A stretch of DNA of 64,000 nt from Enterobacter sp. JUb54 (GTDB lineage: Bacteria; Pseudomonadota; Gammaproteobacteria; Enterobacterales; Enterobacteriaceae). The notes below the pieces were generated by a model. The model was not told the DNA's origin and did not search any database. It saw only the letters and a list, made by a program, of their open reading frames with translations. This document shows, one piece after another, positions 18,227 to 27,563 of this stretch. Position 1 is the stretch's first letter. Every line of letters starts with the position of its first letter. Made by a program: the position numbers and the translations under genes. The DNA is taken from assembly GCF_014298075.1 (NCBI RefSeq), contig NZ_CP060418.1, positions 4,898,001-4,962,000 of the forward strand, read 5' to 3'.

Positions 18227-18415
18227 TCACGCTGTCTTGATTAGTGTGGTAAGCCAAGACTTTTCTTGTTCTGACAAATCAAGTTTGTTGATGCGGGTTA
18301 AAAACGTATTGATAACCTGTATGTCAGAGTCAGTGATCCGCTTTAAGAGTTCTGGCGGGATACCCTTGCTAACAATCGCTTTACGATGGCTTTCGTAGTT
18401 TTTGTTACTCATCAC
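18227..18415 (-). CDS. Hypothetical small protein, 62 residues
   Basis: A small, helical, Lys/Glu-rich protein with no recognisable family. Its ATG overlaps the last base of the preceding gene's stop, so it is the third member of a tightly coupled minus-strand mini-operon (18722 to 18227). It converges on the hypothetical gene ending at 18208. Phage-remnant origin is likely from size and packing. Confidence 0.55.
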   Translation of the reverse strand: MMSNKNYESHRKAIVSKGIPPELLKRITDSDIQVINTFLTRINKLDLSEQEKSWLTTLIKTA

Positions 18416-18609
18416 TAATCCTCAAATGTCATTGTGTGACGGCATTGAGCGCTGGCAGTTACTTTTACTTGCTCGCTTTTAACTGCATTCTCATATAGGC
18501 AAATCTTACCATCAGATGTCTCGATTTTGTCACTAAGAATCAGAGTTATCTGTCCGGCAGTCGCCAGGGTTGGTAGTAGTGCCAGCGTCAGCGCAAGCAA
18601 GCGTTTCAT
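18415..18609 (-). CDS. Small secreted protein, 64 residues
   Basis: Starts with a clear signal peptide (MKRLLALTLALLPTLATA, cleavage after ATA) and leaves a mature protein of about 46 residues with two cysteines (KICLYE and AQCRH) that could form a disulfide. It overlaps the upstream tiny gene by ATGA (18606-18609) and abuts the 62-residue gene downstream. No family recognised. Confidence 0.6.
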   Translation of the reverse strand: MKRLLALTLALLPTLATAGQITLILSDKIETSDGKICLYENAVKSEQVKVTASAQCRHTMTFED

Positions 18610-18722
18610 GCGCGTGTCCCTTTCTTGATCCCCGTTGAGTACTTCGTTCTCAATGCGTCCACCTTAGCTTGTGTGAGCCCCAGGTAGGCGCGTATGTATT
18701 CGGTGAATCGGGCTTTACGCAT
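18606..18722 (-). CDS. Very short protein, 38 residues
   Basis: ATG 18722 follows a good ribosome site (GAGGAG, 6 bases). It encodes a basic 38-residue peptide beginning MRKARFTEYIRAYLGLTQ and ends in TGA that overlaps the ATG of the secreted protein. The overlap chain with two further genes supports it as real despite its size. No function is known; it resembles the tiny ORFs of lambdoid prophages. Confidence 0.55.
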   Translation of the reverse strand: MRKARFTEYIRAYLGLTQAKVDALRTKYSTGIKKGTRA

Positions 18723-18872
18723 GGCGATCTCCTCAGAGGACATAATCAGTATGTCGGAAGATCTCCAAAAGTGAATGGTTCGTTTTGCCGGGAGACTTAC
18801 AAAACTTGTTGCTGTGCTTTACGCGGCAGCTAACGTATGAAGCAGCCGGAAGTTTCCTGTACTAGCGGGGGC

Positions 18873-19358
18873 CTATCTCCATTTAACCTCATCTTTGTTA
18901 CTCTTACTCAGGTTGCATTCATTACACATGATTTGCAGATTGGAGAGCTCCAGGGCTAAATGCGGGTAAAGGGAACGAGGTTTAATATGGTCAACATGCA
19001 TCACCATCCCATCACTTGCACCACGGCCACACACGCAGCATTTGTTTCCGTACTTTCTGAACGCCTGATAACGTAAACGCCGCCATTCCTTTGAGTTGTA
19101 GAACGTTCCTGCATTATTTTCTGCTTGCTGTCTTTGCTGCTGTTCACGCTGTATTTGTTCATATAATCCTACATATTCTTCTTCTTCCTCAAGGGAATGC
19201 CCCCAGACATCCTTCATTTGACTACTGTCGCAACGCTTCATTACCGGTATCATGTTATCTGGGTATAACCTGGCGGCCAGTTTCTTAAACAGTTTGAACA
19301 GTATCCATACTATAACTACCAGTACGACTAAACCTTCCACTTTGCATCTTCCCAGCAT
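18873..19358 (-). CDS. HNH endonuclease with N-terminal membrane segment
   Basis: A 161-residue protein. Residues 8-22 (EGLVVLVVIVWILFKLF) form a hydrophobic segment; residues about 55-85 are a Glu/Gln-rich probable coiled coil. A C-terminal HNH nuclease domain has the zinc knuckle CCVCG, the catalytic MHVDHIKP and the NLQIMCNECNLSKSN ending. Most phage HNH proteins of this size are soluble, so the membrane anchor is odd. It could act on DNA at the membrane (uptake or superinfection), or the hydrophobic start may be a fusion. An internal start after the hydrophobic segment is possible. Confidence 0.78.
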   Translation of the reverse strand: MLGRCKVEGLVVLVVIVWILFKLFKKLAARLYPDNMIPVMKRCDSSQMKDVWGHSLEEEEEYVGLYEQIQREQQQRQQAENNAGTFYNSKEWRRLRYQAFRKYGNKCCVCGRGASDGMVMHVDHIKPRSLYPHLALELSNLQIMCNECNLSKSNKDEVKWR

Positions 19359-19479
19359 GTTAAATCAAATAAGTGTGGTGTAACGCTTCTGTCAGCACCA
19401 AATAGATGTGCATTATATACCTGACCGTAGGTCTCCGCGTAATTAAAAAGGGGCGTTGTACGCCCTGGAGTCTTAACTA

Positions 19480-19686
19480 TTATCCTCTCCAGGCCCGTAG
19501 CCACATCACCAACAGATGTAACTGGCTTCCTGTCATAGCCGGTATTTGGACGGTTCTGCCGCTGTCTTTATGTTCTACATATTTGGGAATAGCTGGGAAC
19601 ACTCCATGCCGCAACCGGAGAACTGTCTCATATAAAGACAATGGAAAATATCTCATGATCGAGTTGGCCTGTAGATGCAATGTCAT
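19480..19686 (-). CDS. Possible small protein, 68 residues
   Basis: An open frame from ATG 19686 with a plausible composition (Leu-rich, a C-terminal LLVMWLRAWRG). The ribosome site is weak. It is upstream of and co-oriented with the HNH gene, 121 bp away. An overlapping plus-strand frame (19406-19693) is less convincing. Low confidence. Confidence 0.3.
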   Translation of the reverse strand: MTLHLQANSIMRYFPLSLYETVLRLRHGVFPAIPKYVEHKDSGRTVQIPAMTGSQLHLLVMWLRAWRG

Positions 19687-19693
19687 GCTTTAA

Positions 19694-20037
19694 AAAATCC
19701 CATCCAGAAAGTTATATAAACCCCCAGGCTGTGTTTGTAAGTTGTTGATTTAATGTAAATGAGACGCTTATAAAAATGAGGGGCTGACTGATTATAGAAC
19801 TAATAAAAACTAAGAACTGCTAATACTTTTGTTATAACTTGTTGATTTGCATCATTTTATTGTTAGTTAATATGATTTGATATTATTTAAGTTTTACTCA
19901 TTTGAAGTGTTTTTATTTTTGAATTACTTTGGTCACCGAGTAACGCTAACGCCTGAAATAATATAATGTTCGAGCCAGTACTTTACTCATGCAAATTATT
20001 AATTATTGTGATTTTAACGCTTTGGCTGGAGTGCATT
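19694..20037. other. AT-rich non-coding stretch
   Basis: No gene recognised. The sequence is markedly AT-rich, consistent with horizontally acquired DNA and H-NS binding, and probably contains the promoter of the LuxR-like gene. Confidence 0.4.
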
Positions 20038-20598
20038 TTGAAAAAATCTCTGTATCTATATAGTGATGATTACTATTTTTCACTCGGCATACGGACGTTA
20101 TGCGAAGAGCAAGGGGTGTTTTTTTATTCTTTGAATGATGATAGCGTTGACGCAAAATTAGTAATTAATGACCGCGATAACAATATTTTATTTATAGATG
20201 CTGAGGGTATATCACTCAAGCTGTTTGACTACCTTATTAAAATTAGTAAACTCTTTGAGTGTAAATACATAGCCTTCGATCGCCTTGGTGGGTTAAATGA
20301 CTGGGTAAAACAGTCTGCGGGTCGTTATATATCAAAAAAGTTTGATGATAACTATTTTGAACTGGTACTGCAAAATAAAGCCCAATCAAAGAAAGTGGAT
20401 TTAACTCCGCAGGAAGTTATTTTATTGAATGCTCTGGCTAAAGGTAAGAAACCTGGGTTTTTTTCCAGTGTCAGAGGTTTGGATCAAAAAAGCCTGTATC
20501 AACGAAGAAAAAGAATTCTTGATAAATGTGGTTTTGAAAAACATACGCCAAGGAATGTGTTAAGTAGCTACTATTTATATCATATACAGTCGGCGTGA
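20038..20598 (+). CDS. LuxR-type helix-turn-helix regulator-like protein
   Basis: 186 residues from TTG 20038, chosen because GGAG lies six bases before it; the frame opens earlier at ATG 19966 but that would add a hydrophobic leader with no ribosome site. The N-terminal half resembles a receiver-like alpha/beta domain without a clear phosphorylatable Asp. The C-terminal region (VDLTPQEVILLNALAKGKKP, then KSLYQRRKRILDKCGFEK) resembles a degenerate LuxR/GerE HTH. Such proteins accompany fimbrial and capsule loci in enterobacteria. It lies 5' of the fimbrial locus and points toward it, so it may be a locus regulator. Confidence 0.6.
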   Translation: MKKSLYLYSDDYYFSLGIRTLCEEQGVFFYSLNDDSVDAKLVINDRDNNILFIDAEGISLKLFDYLIKISKLFECKYIAFDRLGGLNDWVKQSAGRYISKKFDDNYFELVLQNKAQSKKVDLTPQEVILLNALAKGKKPGFFSSVRGLDQKSLYQRRKRILDKCGFEKHTPRNVLSSYYLYHIQSA

Positions 20599-20640
20599 TA
20601 TCGATGACTACGGATATTAACATTTACCACAAAAATAACT

Positions 20641-20740
20641 GGGGAAAGGCTCAGGAGACAAGACGGCCCGGTTGCCTCCGGTGAGCATTACCACTGTACT
20701 CCGCTAGTGACGGGCAGCACTCATTGATGCTTTCCCGGCA
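20641..20740 (+). ncRNA. Candidate structured RNA element A
   Basis: A closing stem GGGAAAG (20642-20648) with CTTTCCC (20730-20736) encloses a small CCGG/CCGG hairpin (20668-20681) and a second hairpin ending GGGCAGCACT (about 20694-20721). The order and spacing match the leader of the VOC gene at 32855-32943 (element B): GGCTC to GGGCAGCAC is 64 bases here and 62 there. No gene follows on the plus strand. It may be a stranded leader or small RNA. Family unknown. Confidence 0.35.
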
Positions 20741-20797
20741 GAATGAAGAATGTTGCATCTGACCGGGCATCAGGAAACGGAGCAATATTCTCGGGTT

Positions 20798-21277
20798 CTA
20801 CATTTTTTTACAGTAAAATAATGGCATGTTGTGCAGGTAAATGACCGAGTTGTCATACTTGTCCGGTACAATTTTGAGAATTAATTCCTTTCCTGATTCA
20901 TAATAGAAGGCAGGGTAATGAACATTGGTTTGGCTAGATTTTTGGCTGTCTGCACTGCTGAGATATTCAATGTTAGTATTCTTTAATATGTAAACGTCAT
21001 CATTATTAATGAATGTGAATTTAATTGCTCTGCTTATGGTAATTTGTTCATTTTTTTCCATTGCAAGTCCGTGTATTGTCACTTCACCTTTGTTTTCACT
21101 GAATGTGAAGCCGTAGTTTGCGTCTGCTTTGAAATCATCGTGGATTAATATTTGTCTACTCTGACACTGTATTGTCCTGGTGTTTCGTGATGATGTTTGT
21201 AGCTTTAACGAAAGGGCTATCAAAAGGCACAGTGCCCCTGCAATGGCAACATTTTTATAAGTCAGTATAGGCTTCAT
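20798..21277 (-). CDS. FidL-like membrane protein (copy 1)
   Basis: A 159-residue protein with an N-terminal membrane anchor (about residues 9-25) and a periplasmic domain. Hallmarks shared with the copy at 31179-31652 are a QCQS-type cysteine, IHDDF, ANY-FT-S-NKGE and a C-terminal FYC. It resembles FidL of Salmonella SPI-3, which accompanies the membrane-bound regulator MarT. Its ATG overlaps the stop of the MarT-like gene (21274-21277). It is probably a signalling partner of that regulator at the periplasmic face, controlling the adjacent fimbriae. Confidence 0.75.
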   Translation of the reverse strand: MKPILTYKNVAIAGALCLLIALSLKLQTSSRNTRTIQCQSRQILIHDDFKADANYGFTFSENKGEVTIHGLAMEKNEQITISRAIKFTFINNDDVYILKNTNIEYLSSADSQKSSQTNVHYPAFYYESGKELILKIVPDKYDNSVIYLHNMPLFYCKKM

Positions 21278-22206
21278 GGCTTAACCTTAATGTCTTTCAT
21301 TATTGTCAACGAACGGCAGTTCTGAGTATGCTCATCATAAGTGGTACAGCTGATGAAATTGATTCTGGTACCCATCGGGGATGCGGTAAAAAAAGTCTTT
21401 GACTGGCTGGTACAGGGGAGTCCTGATTTATCCATCAGGCCCTGTATTTCACTTAGTGAATGTTTGTTGTCTGCGGCATAAATGGCGCATTTTTTTGAGT
21501 TTAACTTTATATAATCTGAAAAAACCCCATCATTTTGCGCTGGCCAAAAGTACACAAAGATGGGTAAAAGAGTAACGGCCAGGGCCATGAACGGAGCCTG
21601 TTTGCGCCATTTCTTACTGGCTGTGTTGATGAACTCAGTGCGAGTGACCCCCTTGCTCTGATGGATATCGCGTACAAAGGGGAGTGGGCTTTCACGGCGG
21701 GTTGCTACGGTCGTCGCAACAGTAACGTCAACGGCGGCGGTGTTCTGCTCTGGTTCTGGCTGCGATTTTACTCTCAGGTCTGCTATCACGGCGCTGGCTG
21801 GTCGATGATATAAATCATCGCTTCCCTCTGCGCTAGCGCTCTCACTTAAATAAACACAGGACACCTTTATTTTTTTATTTATCCTAAGGCCGTTACGTGG
21901 AATGGTATCAATAATGTCAAACAAGCCAACGTTTTCCAGGTTCTTTCTGAGATGCAAAATAGACTGGTAATAGGCATTAGTGCTGACGCCAGATTTCCGT
22001 TTTTCTCCCCAGCCAAAATCTATCAACTCGTTCTGAGAGATAACTTCCCCCTGTTTTTTTAATAATTTTTCAAAACACATGCTCGCCGGGACCTGAAGTT
22101 TTATTTCCTTTCTATTCACACCGTCAATAATTAACCTTTTGGTGGGGATGAATATGATGTTTTCACCAATAACAAAGTAATCAATGTCGTCCATGTAATT
22201 ATCCAT
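21274..22206 (-). CDS. MarT/CadC-like transmembrane transcriptional regulator (copy 1)
   Basis: 310 residues. The N-terminal winged helix of OmpR/ToxR type (about 10-115, with LHLRKNLENVGLFDIIDTIPRNGL) lies in the cytoplasm, a long linker follows, one membrane segment is at about 205-222, and the periplasmic domain has four cysteines (KKCAIY, LPCTS, ISCTT, NCRSL). Architecture matches ToxR/CadC/MarT regulators that bind promoters directly from the membrane. The copy at 31649-32563 has the same layout and cysteines. It is divergent from the fimbrial operon, which begins 566 bp away, so it probably controls it. Confidence 0.85.
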   Translation of the reverse strand: MDNYMDDIDYFVIGENIIFIPTKRLIIDGVNRKEIKLQVPASMCFEKLLKKQGEVISQNELIDFGWGEKRKSGVSTNAYYQSILHLRKNLENVGLFDIIDTIPRNGLRINKKIKVSCVYLSESASAEGSDDLYHRPASAVIADLRVKSQPEPEQNTAAVDVTVATTVATRRESPLPFVRDIHQSKGVTRTEFINTASKKWRKQAPFMALAVTLLPIFVYFWPAQNDGVFSDYIKLNSKKCAIYAADNKHSLSEIQGLMDKSGLPCTSQSKTFFTASPMGTRINFISCTTYDEHTQNCRSLTIMKDIKVKP

Positions 22207-22771
<565 letters not shown>

Positions 22772-23284
22772 ATGAAAACTACCGTTCTGGCTGCATCTGT
22801 TGCCGTTCTTTTTGCGTCTTTTGGTGCTCTGGCCGCTCAGGGAGCCGGTGTAGTTAATTTTAAAGGGACCGTTATTGATGCTCCTTGTGGTATTGACTCC
22901 CATGCAGCCGATCAATCTATCGATTTTGGTCAGATTTCCAAAAGCCACCTCGCTGCAGGCGGTACTTCTGACATAAAAGATCTGGATATCAAATTAGTTA
23001 ACTGTGATATCAGCTCGGTTAAAAAAGGTGTGCAGGTGACCTTTAGTGGTGGCGTGGCCGGTGGCACGGCGGGTGAACTGGCAACTGCCGGTTCCACCAA
23101 TACTGCCGTTGTGATTAACGGTTATGGCAGCAATATCGTTTACGGAACTCCAACTGGCGACATCCAACTGATTACTGGCGGCAATACTCTGCATTTCACT
23201 ACCTGGGCTAAGCAGGCTACCGGTAAAACCGTAGCCGAAGGCGAATTTACCGCAGTGGCAAACTTTAGCCTTGCCTACGAGTAA
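22772..23284 (+). CDS. Major fimbrial subunit (pilin)
   Basis: 170 residues from ATG 22772 (AAGGATTACAGG upstream). The signal peptide MKTTVLAASVAVLFASFGALA is followed by a FimA-type pilin: VNFKGTVIDAPCGID, a disulfide pair (APC and VNC), and the penultimate-tyrosine ending NFSLAYE used in donor-strand exchange. As first gene, with an RNA hairpin after it, it is probably the abundant shaft subunit. Exported through Sec, folded by the chaperone at 26806 and assembled by the usher at 24139. It is not the type 1 FimA, which is at 56376-56924. Confidence 0.93.
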   Translation: MKTTVLAASVAVLFASFGALAAQGAGVVNFKGTVIDAPCGIDSHAADQSIDFGQISKSHLAAGGTSDIKDLDIKLVNCDISSVKKGVQVTFSGGVAGGTAGELATAGSTNTAVVINGYGSNIVYGTPTGDIQLITGGNTLHFTTWAKQATGKTVAEGEFTAVANFSLAYE

Positions 23285-23318
23285 TCACCAATTATTACCG
23301 ATATAACAAGCTAACAGG

Positions 23319-23347
23319 CCTGGCGGCTCCAGCTTGTGGCCGCCAGG
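23319..23347 (+). terminator. Intercistronic hairpin after the major pilin
   Basis: A perfect 9-bp stem, CCTGGCGGC (23319-23327) with GCCGCCAGG (23339-23347) and an 11-base loop, has no following U-tract. It is better read as an mRNA-stabilising or partially attenuating structure that keeps pilin message in excess over downstream genes. Confidence 0.65.
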
Positions 23348-23378
23348 TTGTTATCAACATTAAAAAAGGAGTCAGCTT

Positions 23379-23978
23379 GTGCACAAGGATTATTTTCATC
23401 TGAATCAGGTGGCTTGCTGCGTGCTTGTGATGCTGGCTCTGCATTTCAATATTTCGTTAGCCTCGTCGTCTTTAACGACCCCGGCAACTGCGCAAAATGA
23501 ACAGGACGCAAGATACTGGCATGGACGAGCTACTTTTTCTGGTCAGGTCATTACCCCTGCTTGCACGTTAATGATGGAAGATGCCTGGCAGTCGGTTGAA
23601 ATGGGGGGGACCCCGGTCCGGGATTTACAAATGGCATCCGTAGGGCCACGTAAACATTTCAAATTACGACTCCGCAACTGTGAGCTGGTGAGCACTGATG
23701 CTCAGAGCGCTATCGGCAGCGGTGCCAGAGTTATTTTTGAAGGAAATCGTGGAGAGACCGCGGAGCATTTTATGGTTTCTGGTCAGGCAACCGGTGTCGA
23801 TCTGCAGATTTTTGATAGCGCGGGAGATATTGCCAGAGTAGGGGAAGCGTTACCGTTGCAGCAGCTATATGGCAAGAGCAATGAACTGGATTACACCCTG
23901 CGAATCATTCGCAATGGCAAGCCATTAAGCGCCGGAAATTATTATGCGGCACTACGTTTTCGTGTGGATTATGAATAA
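23379..23978 (+). CDS. Fimbrial minor subunit
   Basis: A 199-residue protein with GTG start (AAGGAG 6 bases upstream). A signal-peptide-like N-terminus (cleavage near ISLASS) is followed by an unusually long linker before a pilin domain: ATFSGQVITPACTL, second cysteine LRNCEL, and the ending RFRVDYE typical of donor-strand subunits. Position between the major pilin and usher is where an anchor or termination subunit is often found. Secreted, chaperone-dependent. Confidence 0.88.
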   Translation: MHKDYFHLNQVACCVLVMLALHFNISLASSSLTTPATAQNEQDARYWHGRATFSGQVITPACTLMMEDAWQSVEMGGTPVRDLQMASVGPRKHFKLRLRNCELVSTDAQSAIGSGARVIFEGNRGETAEHFMVSGQATGVDLQIFDSAGDIARVGEALPLQQLYGKSNELDYTLRIIRNGKPLSAGNYYAALRFRVDYE

Positions 23979-24138
23979 CGGTGCGGCTGGAAAGTCTTAT
24001 AGATAAATGCACTCAATATATATCGGTTTTTTTATCACAATTGAATATTGATTTTTTGGATCATGAGGCTCCGTGCTGAGCTACCGGTTGTTGTCCCCGG
24101 TGGTATGACAGACATGGCCCTGTTATGGATGATAGTTA

Positions 24139-26688
24139 ATGAAAATAATGAATACATATCCTTTTACAGTGTGCAAGGTTGCTGTTGTGGTGTCTCTGGT
24201 ATTATCCATTGGGAAAAGCTTTGCATTAGATTTTAATACTGATGTATTGGATTCTATTGACCGGGAGAATATCGATTTTTCCCGCTTTTCACAGGCGGGA
24301 TATATTATGCCCGGTCAATATCAAATGCTGGTTCTGGTTAATAATCAATCGATCTCTCCATCCCCCTATGCGATTGATTTCATGGAGCATACTTTATCTT
24401 CTGATTTACATAAACCGGACCAGGTTGCGACGCCGGCCAAACCGTTACCTCAGCCTTGCCTGATACCAGAAATGGTTGAACGCATGGGATTGCTGCCGTC
24501 AGCTAAGCTTAAGGTGACGTGGTGGCATGATGATCAATGTGCTGATTTAAGCCAGCTACCGGGCGTCGTACTCCACCCGGACCCTGCCGCCGGCGTGTTG
24601 AAAATTAATATGCCGCAGGCCTGGCTGGAGTATTCGGATGCGACATGGTTACCGCCATCGCGTTGGGATAAGGGCATTCCGGGTTTATTACTCGATTACA
24701 ACCTCAACGCCAATGTCAATAAACCCTATCAGGGTCAGCAATCTCAGTCCGTAAATTATAATGGCACCGTCGGGCTCAATGTTGATGCCTGGCGGATGCG
24801 TGCTGATTATCAGGGCTATCTGGATCATACCTCGGGATCCGGGCAGGGAACGCATTCTCAGTCTGACTGGACCCGCTATTATTTATACCGCGCGATACCA
24901 AACTGGCAGGCCATGCTGACCGTCGGTGAGAGCTATATTAATTCCGATATTTTCAGCACCTGGCGTTATACCGGCGTGAGCCTGGAGAGTGACAATCGGA
25001 TGCTTCCTCCCAGACTGCGAGGTTATGCGCCTCAGGTCTCTGGAGTAGCAAATACAAATGCCAGGGTCGTCATTTCCCAACAGGGGAGAATTTTATATGA
25101 CTCAACGGTACCGGCGGGACTGTTTACGATCCAGGATCTGGATAGTTCGGTGCGGGGTACCCTTGATGTAAAGGTAGTTGAGCAAAATGGGCAGACGAAC
25201 ACCTTCCAGGTGACCACCGCTTATGTCCCTTATCTTACCCGACCGGGCCAGATTCGATACAAGCTAGTTAGTGGGCGCTCGCGTAACCTGCAAGGCCATG
25301 ATACCGAAGGCCCTTTTTTTGCCGGTGGCGAAGCTTCATGGGGGATAAACAACCGCTGGTCGCTGTACGGCGGAGGAACCCTGGCGGGTGACTACAATAC
25401 GGCGGCAGTGGGGCTTGGTCATGATATGAACCGGCTCGGCACTCTTTCCGCAGACGTGACCCAGTCTGTTGCGAAGTTTAATAATGGCCCCGGAACCCTG
25501 CAAGGTAAATCGTGGCGTATCAGTTATTCCAAGCGTTTTGATGATATCAATGCGGATATTACCTTTGCGGGTTATCGCTTTTCGGAGCGCAACTATATGA
25601 CCATGCAACAATATCTGGACGCACGCTATCGACATGATTTCACCGGGCGAGAAAAAGAACTTTATACCGTAACCCTTAATAAGAATTTTGATGATGCGCA
25701 GACCTCTGTCAGTTTGCAATACAGCTACCAGACTTACTGGGACAAAATAAACGAAAACTATTATACGTTTTCGTTAAACCGTTATTTTGATGCATTTGGT
25801 TTCAGGAATATTGCTGCCGGGATTACAGCATCACGCTCGCAATATAACGGACACGATAACGACATTGTATTTTTACGTTTATCCGTTCCGTGGGGAACGG
25901 GGTCGATGAGTTATAGCGGTAGCCTGAATAACAAGCGTCTTACCCAAACCGTTGGCTACAGCGATGTCGTTAATAACGGCCTTGATAGCTACAGCCTGAA
26001 CACCGGGGTAAGTAGCGGCGGGAAGGGACAACGCGATAGTGGTCAGGCGAGCGCCTGGTACAGCCACAGTAGCCCTCTGGCAAATGTGTCAATGAATGCC
26101 GCTGCGGTGCAGGACAGCTATACCTCATTCGGCATGAGTTTATCGGGAGGCGCGACCGTCACCACTAAAGGTGCGGCCCTGCACGCCGGCGGATTGAATG
26201 GCGGAACGCGGTTACTGGTGGATACCGACGGAATTGCCGGTGTACCGGTTAATGGCGGGAGAGTGTTGACGAACCGCTGGGGCATTGGCGTGTTGACCGA
26301 TGTGAACAGTTATTACCGCAATACGACCTCTGTCGACCTGAATCGACTGCCGGATGATATGGAAGCCACCCGTTCCGTTGTCGAGTCGGCATTAACGGAA
26401 GGTGCCATTGGTTATCGCCAGTTTGAAGTATTAAAAGGCCAGCGCTTGTTCGCCGTACTGAGCATGAGTGACGGGAGCCATCCGCCATTTGGTGCCAGCG
26501 TCAGTAACGCAAAAGGGCGCGAGCTGGGGATGGTAGGAGACGCCGGCTTAGCCTGGCTGACCGGCGTTAACCCCGGTGAATCTTTGGCGGTGAAGTGGGA
26601 CGCGCAATCCCAGTGTGTCGTGACTATTCCGCCACAGCTGTTGCCGCAAAGTCAGCTGCTGCTGCCATGCCAAAAGGGAGATCAGTGA
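24139..26688 (+). CDS. Fimbrial outer-membrane usher
   Basis: An 849-residue PapC/FimD-type usher, normal length. A signal peptide ends near KSFALDFN. The N-terminal chaperone-binding domain (ALDFNTDVLD), the 24-strand beta barrel with plug, and C-terminal domains with a cysteine pair (AQSQCVVTIPP and QLLLPCQ) are all present. It forms the pore through which chaperone-bound subunits are ordered and secreted. In this operon the usher precedes the chaperone, the reverse of fim. A 160-bp gap separates it from the preceding subunit. An internal ATG (fourth codon) is an alternative start. Confidence 0.95.
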   Translation: MKIMNTYPFTVCKVAVVVSLVLSIGKSFALDFNTDVLDSIDRENIDFSRFSQAGYIMPGQYQMLVLVNNQSISPSPYAIDFMEHTLSSDLHKPDQVATPAKPLPQPCLIPEMVERMGLLPSAKLKVTWWHDDQCADLSQLPGVVLHPDPAAGVLKINMPQAWLEYSDATWLPPSRWDKGIPGLLLDYNLNANVNKPYQGQQSQSVNYNGTVGLNVDAWRMRADYQGYLDHTSGSGQGTHSQSDWTRYYLYRAIPNWQAMLTVGESYINSDIFSTWRYTGVSLESDNRMLPPRLRGYAPQVSGVANTNARVVISQQGRILYDSTVPAGLFTIQDLDSSVRGTLDVKVVEQNGQTNTFQVTTAYVPYLTRPGQIRYKLVSGRSRNLQGHDTEGPFFAGGEASWGINNRWSLYGGGTLAGDYNTAAVGLGHDMNRLGTLSADVTQSVAKFNNGPGTLQGKSWRISYSKRFDDINADITFAGYRFSERNYMTMQQYLDARYRHDFTGREKELYTVTLNKNFDDAQTSVSLQYSYQTYWDKINENYYTFSLNRYFDAFGFRNIAAGITASRSQYNGHDNDIVFLRLSVPWGTGSMSYSGSLNNKRLTQTVGYSDVVNNGLDSYSLNTGVSSGGKGQRDSGQASAWYSHSSPLANVSMNAAAVQDSYTSFGMSLSGGATVTTKGAALHAGGLNGGTRLLVDTDGIAGVPVNGGRVLTNRWGIGVLTDVNSYYRNTTSVDLNRLPDDMEATRSVVESALTEGAIGYRQFEVLKGQRLFAVLSMSDGSHPPFGASVSNAKGRELGMVGDAGLAWLTGVNPGESLAVKWDAQSQCVVTIPPQLLPQSQLLLPCQKGDQ

Positions 26689-26805
26689 CGTGGGGCTGAA
26701 AACACACGCAGGTTTTATTTGAGGGATCGCCATGGCTCAGGGCCATGGGGCGAACTGAGCAATTGCACAAAGCATTAACGCTGACCGGGAGAGGAGAAAA
26801 GGGAA

Positions 26806-27528
26806 ATGTTAACGAAACAAGCCGTACTCATGTTGCTCATAGGAGCATGCTCAGGCTTTGTACCTGAAGGAGGGGCGGCAATATCGCTGGATCGTACCCG
26901 GGCTATTTTTGATGGCAACCTTAAGTCGATATCGCTGAATATTGCCAATGATAATAATCAGTTGCCATATCTTGCCCAGGCCTGGATTGAGAATGAACGT
27001 GAAGAGAAGTTGACGACCGGTCCTCTGGTGGCAACCCCTCCGGTTCAGCGCCTGGAAGCCGGGACCAGGAGTATGGTCCGCGTGTCATCAACCCCAGATA
27101 TCACTACGTTACCCCAGGATCGGGAGTCCGTTTTTTATTTCAATTTACGCGAGATCCCACCGCGTAGCGAAAAGTCGAACGTGTTGCAGATTGCCCTGCA
27201 GACCAAAATCAAAGTGTTCTACCGGCCTGCCGCCATTAAAGCCGCTCCCAATGCTATCTGGCAGGATCAGGTCGTGTTGAACAAAGTTGCCGGAGGCTAT
27301 CGGATAGAAAACCCGACCCCGTATTACGTCACCCTTATCGGGCTTGGCGGCAGCGAAAAATCGGCAAAAGAAGGGAAGTTTGATGCCGTGATGCTGGCGC
27401 CAAAATCGCAGCAGGTTGTGAAATCGGACAATTACGCCAGCCCATGGCTGAGCTGGATTGATGACTACGGCGGGCGTCCGGTACGGCAGTTTCAGTGTGC
27501 TGCTCAGCGTTGCACGGTCGTAAATTAA
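26806..27528 (+). CDS. Periplasmic fimbrial chaperone
   Basis: A 240-residue PapD-like chaperone with a signal peptide (cleavage near EGGAA). Two immunoglobulin-like domains are evident from AISLDRTRAIFDG, the RVSSTPDITTLPQDRESVFYFNLREIPP signature and the ENPTPYYVTLIGL segment. The catalytic Arg (TRAIF) and Lys (LQTKIKVFYRP) positions are present. It caps pilin grooves in the periplasm and delivers subunits to the usher. Ribosome site GAGAGGAGAAAAGGG. The C-terminal CAAQRC is an extra cysteine pair. Confidence 0.94.
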   Translation: MLTKQAVLMLLIGACSGFVPEGGAAISLDRTRAIFDGNLKSISLNIANDNNQLPYLAQAWIENEREEKLTTGPLVATPPVQRLEAGTRSMVRVSSTPDITTLPQDRESVFYFNLREIPPRSEKSNVLQIALQTKIKVFYRPAAIKAAPNAIWQDQVVLNKVAGGYRIENPTPYYVTLIGLGGSEKSAKEGKFDAVMLAPKSQQVVKSDNYASPWLSWIDDYGGRPVRQFQCAAQRCTVVN

Positions 27529-27563
27529 TCATCCGGAATACGCGAAATGCCGAGGGAAGGCCG

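Noticed and set aside
19406-19693. 95-codon plus-strand frame opposite the possible 68-residue gene
   Set aside because: Cys/Arg/Trp-rich composition unlike a real protein; the opposite strand is the better, though weak, candidate.
20641-20740. Element A as a cobalamin riboswitch (it contains TCAGGAGAC and CCACTGT-like strings)
   Set aside because: The order of those strings is reversed compared with the B12 aptamer and the rest of the aptamer is missing.
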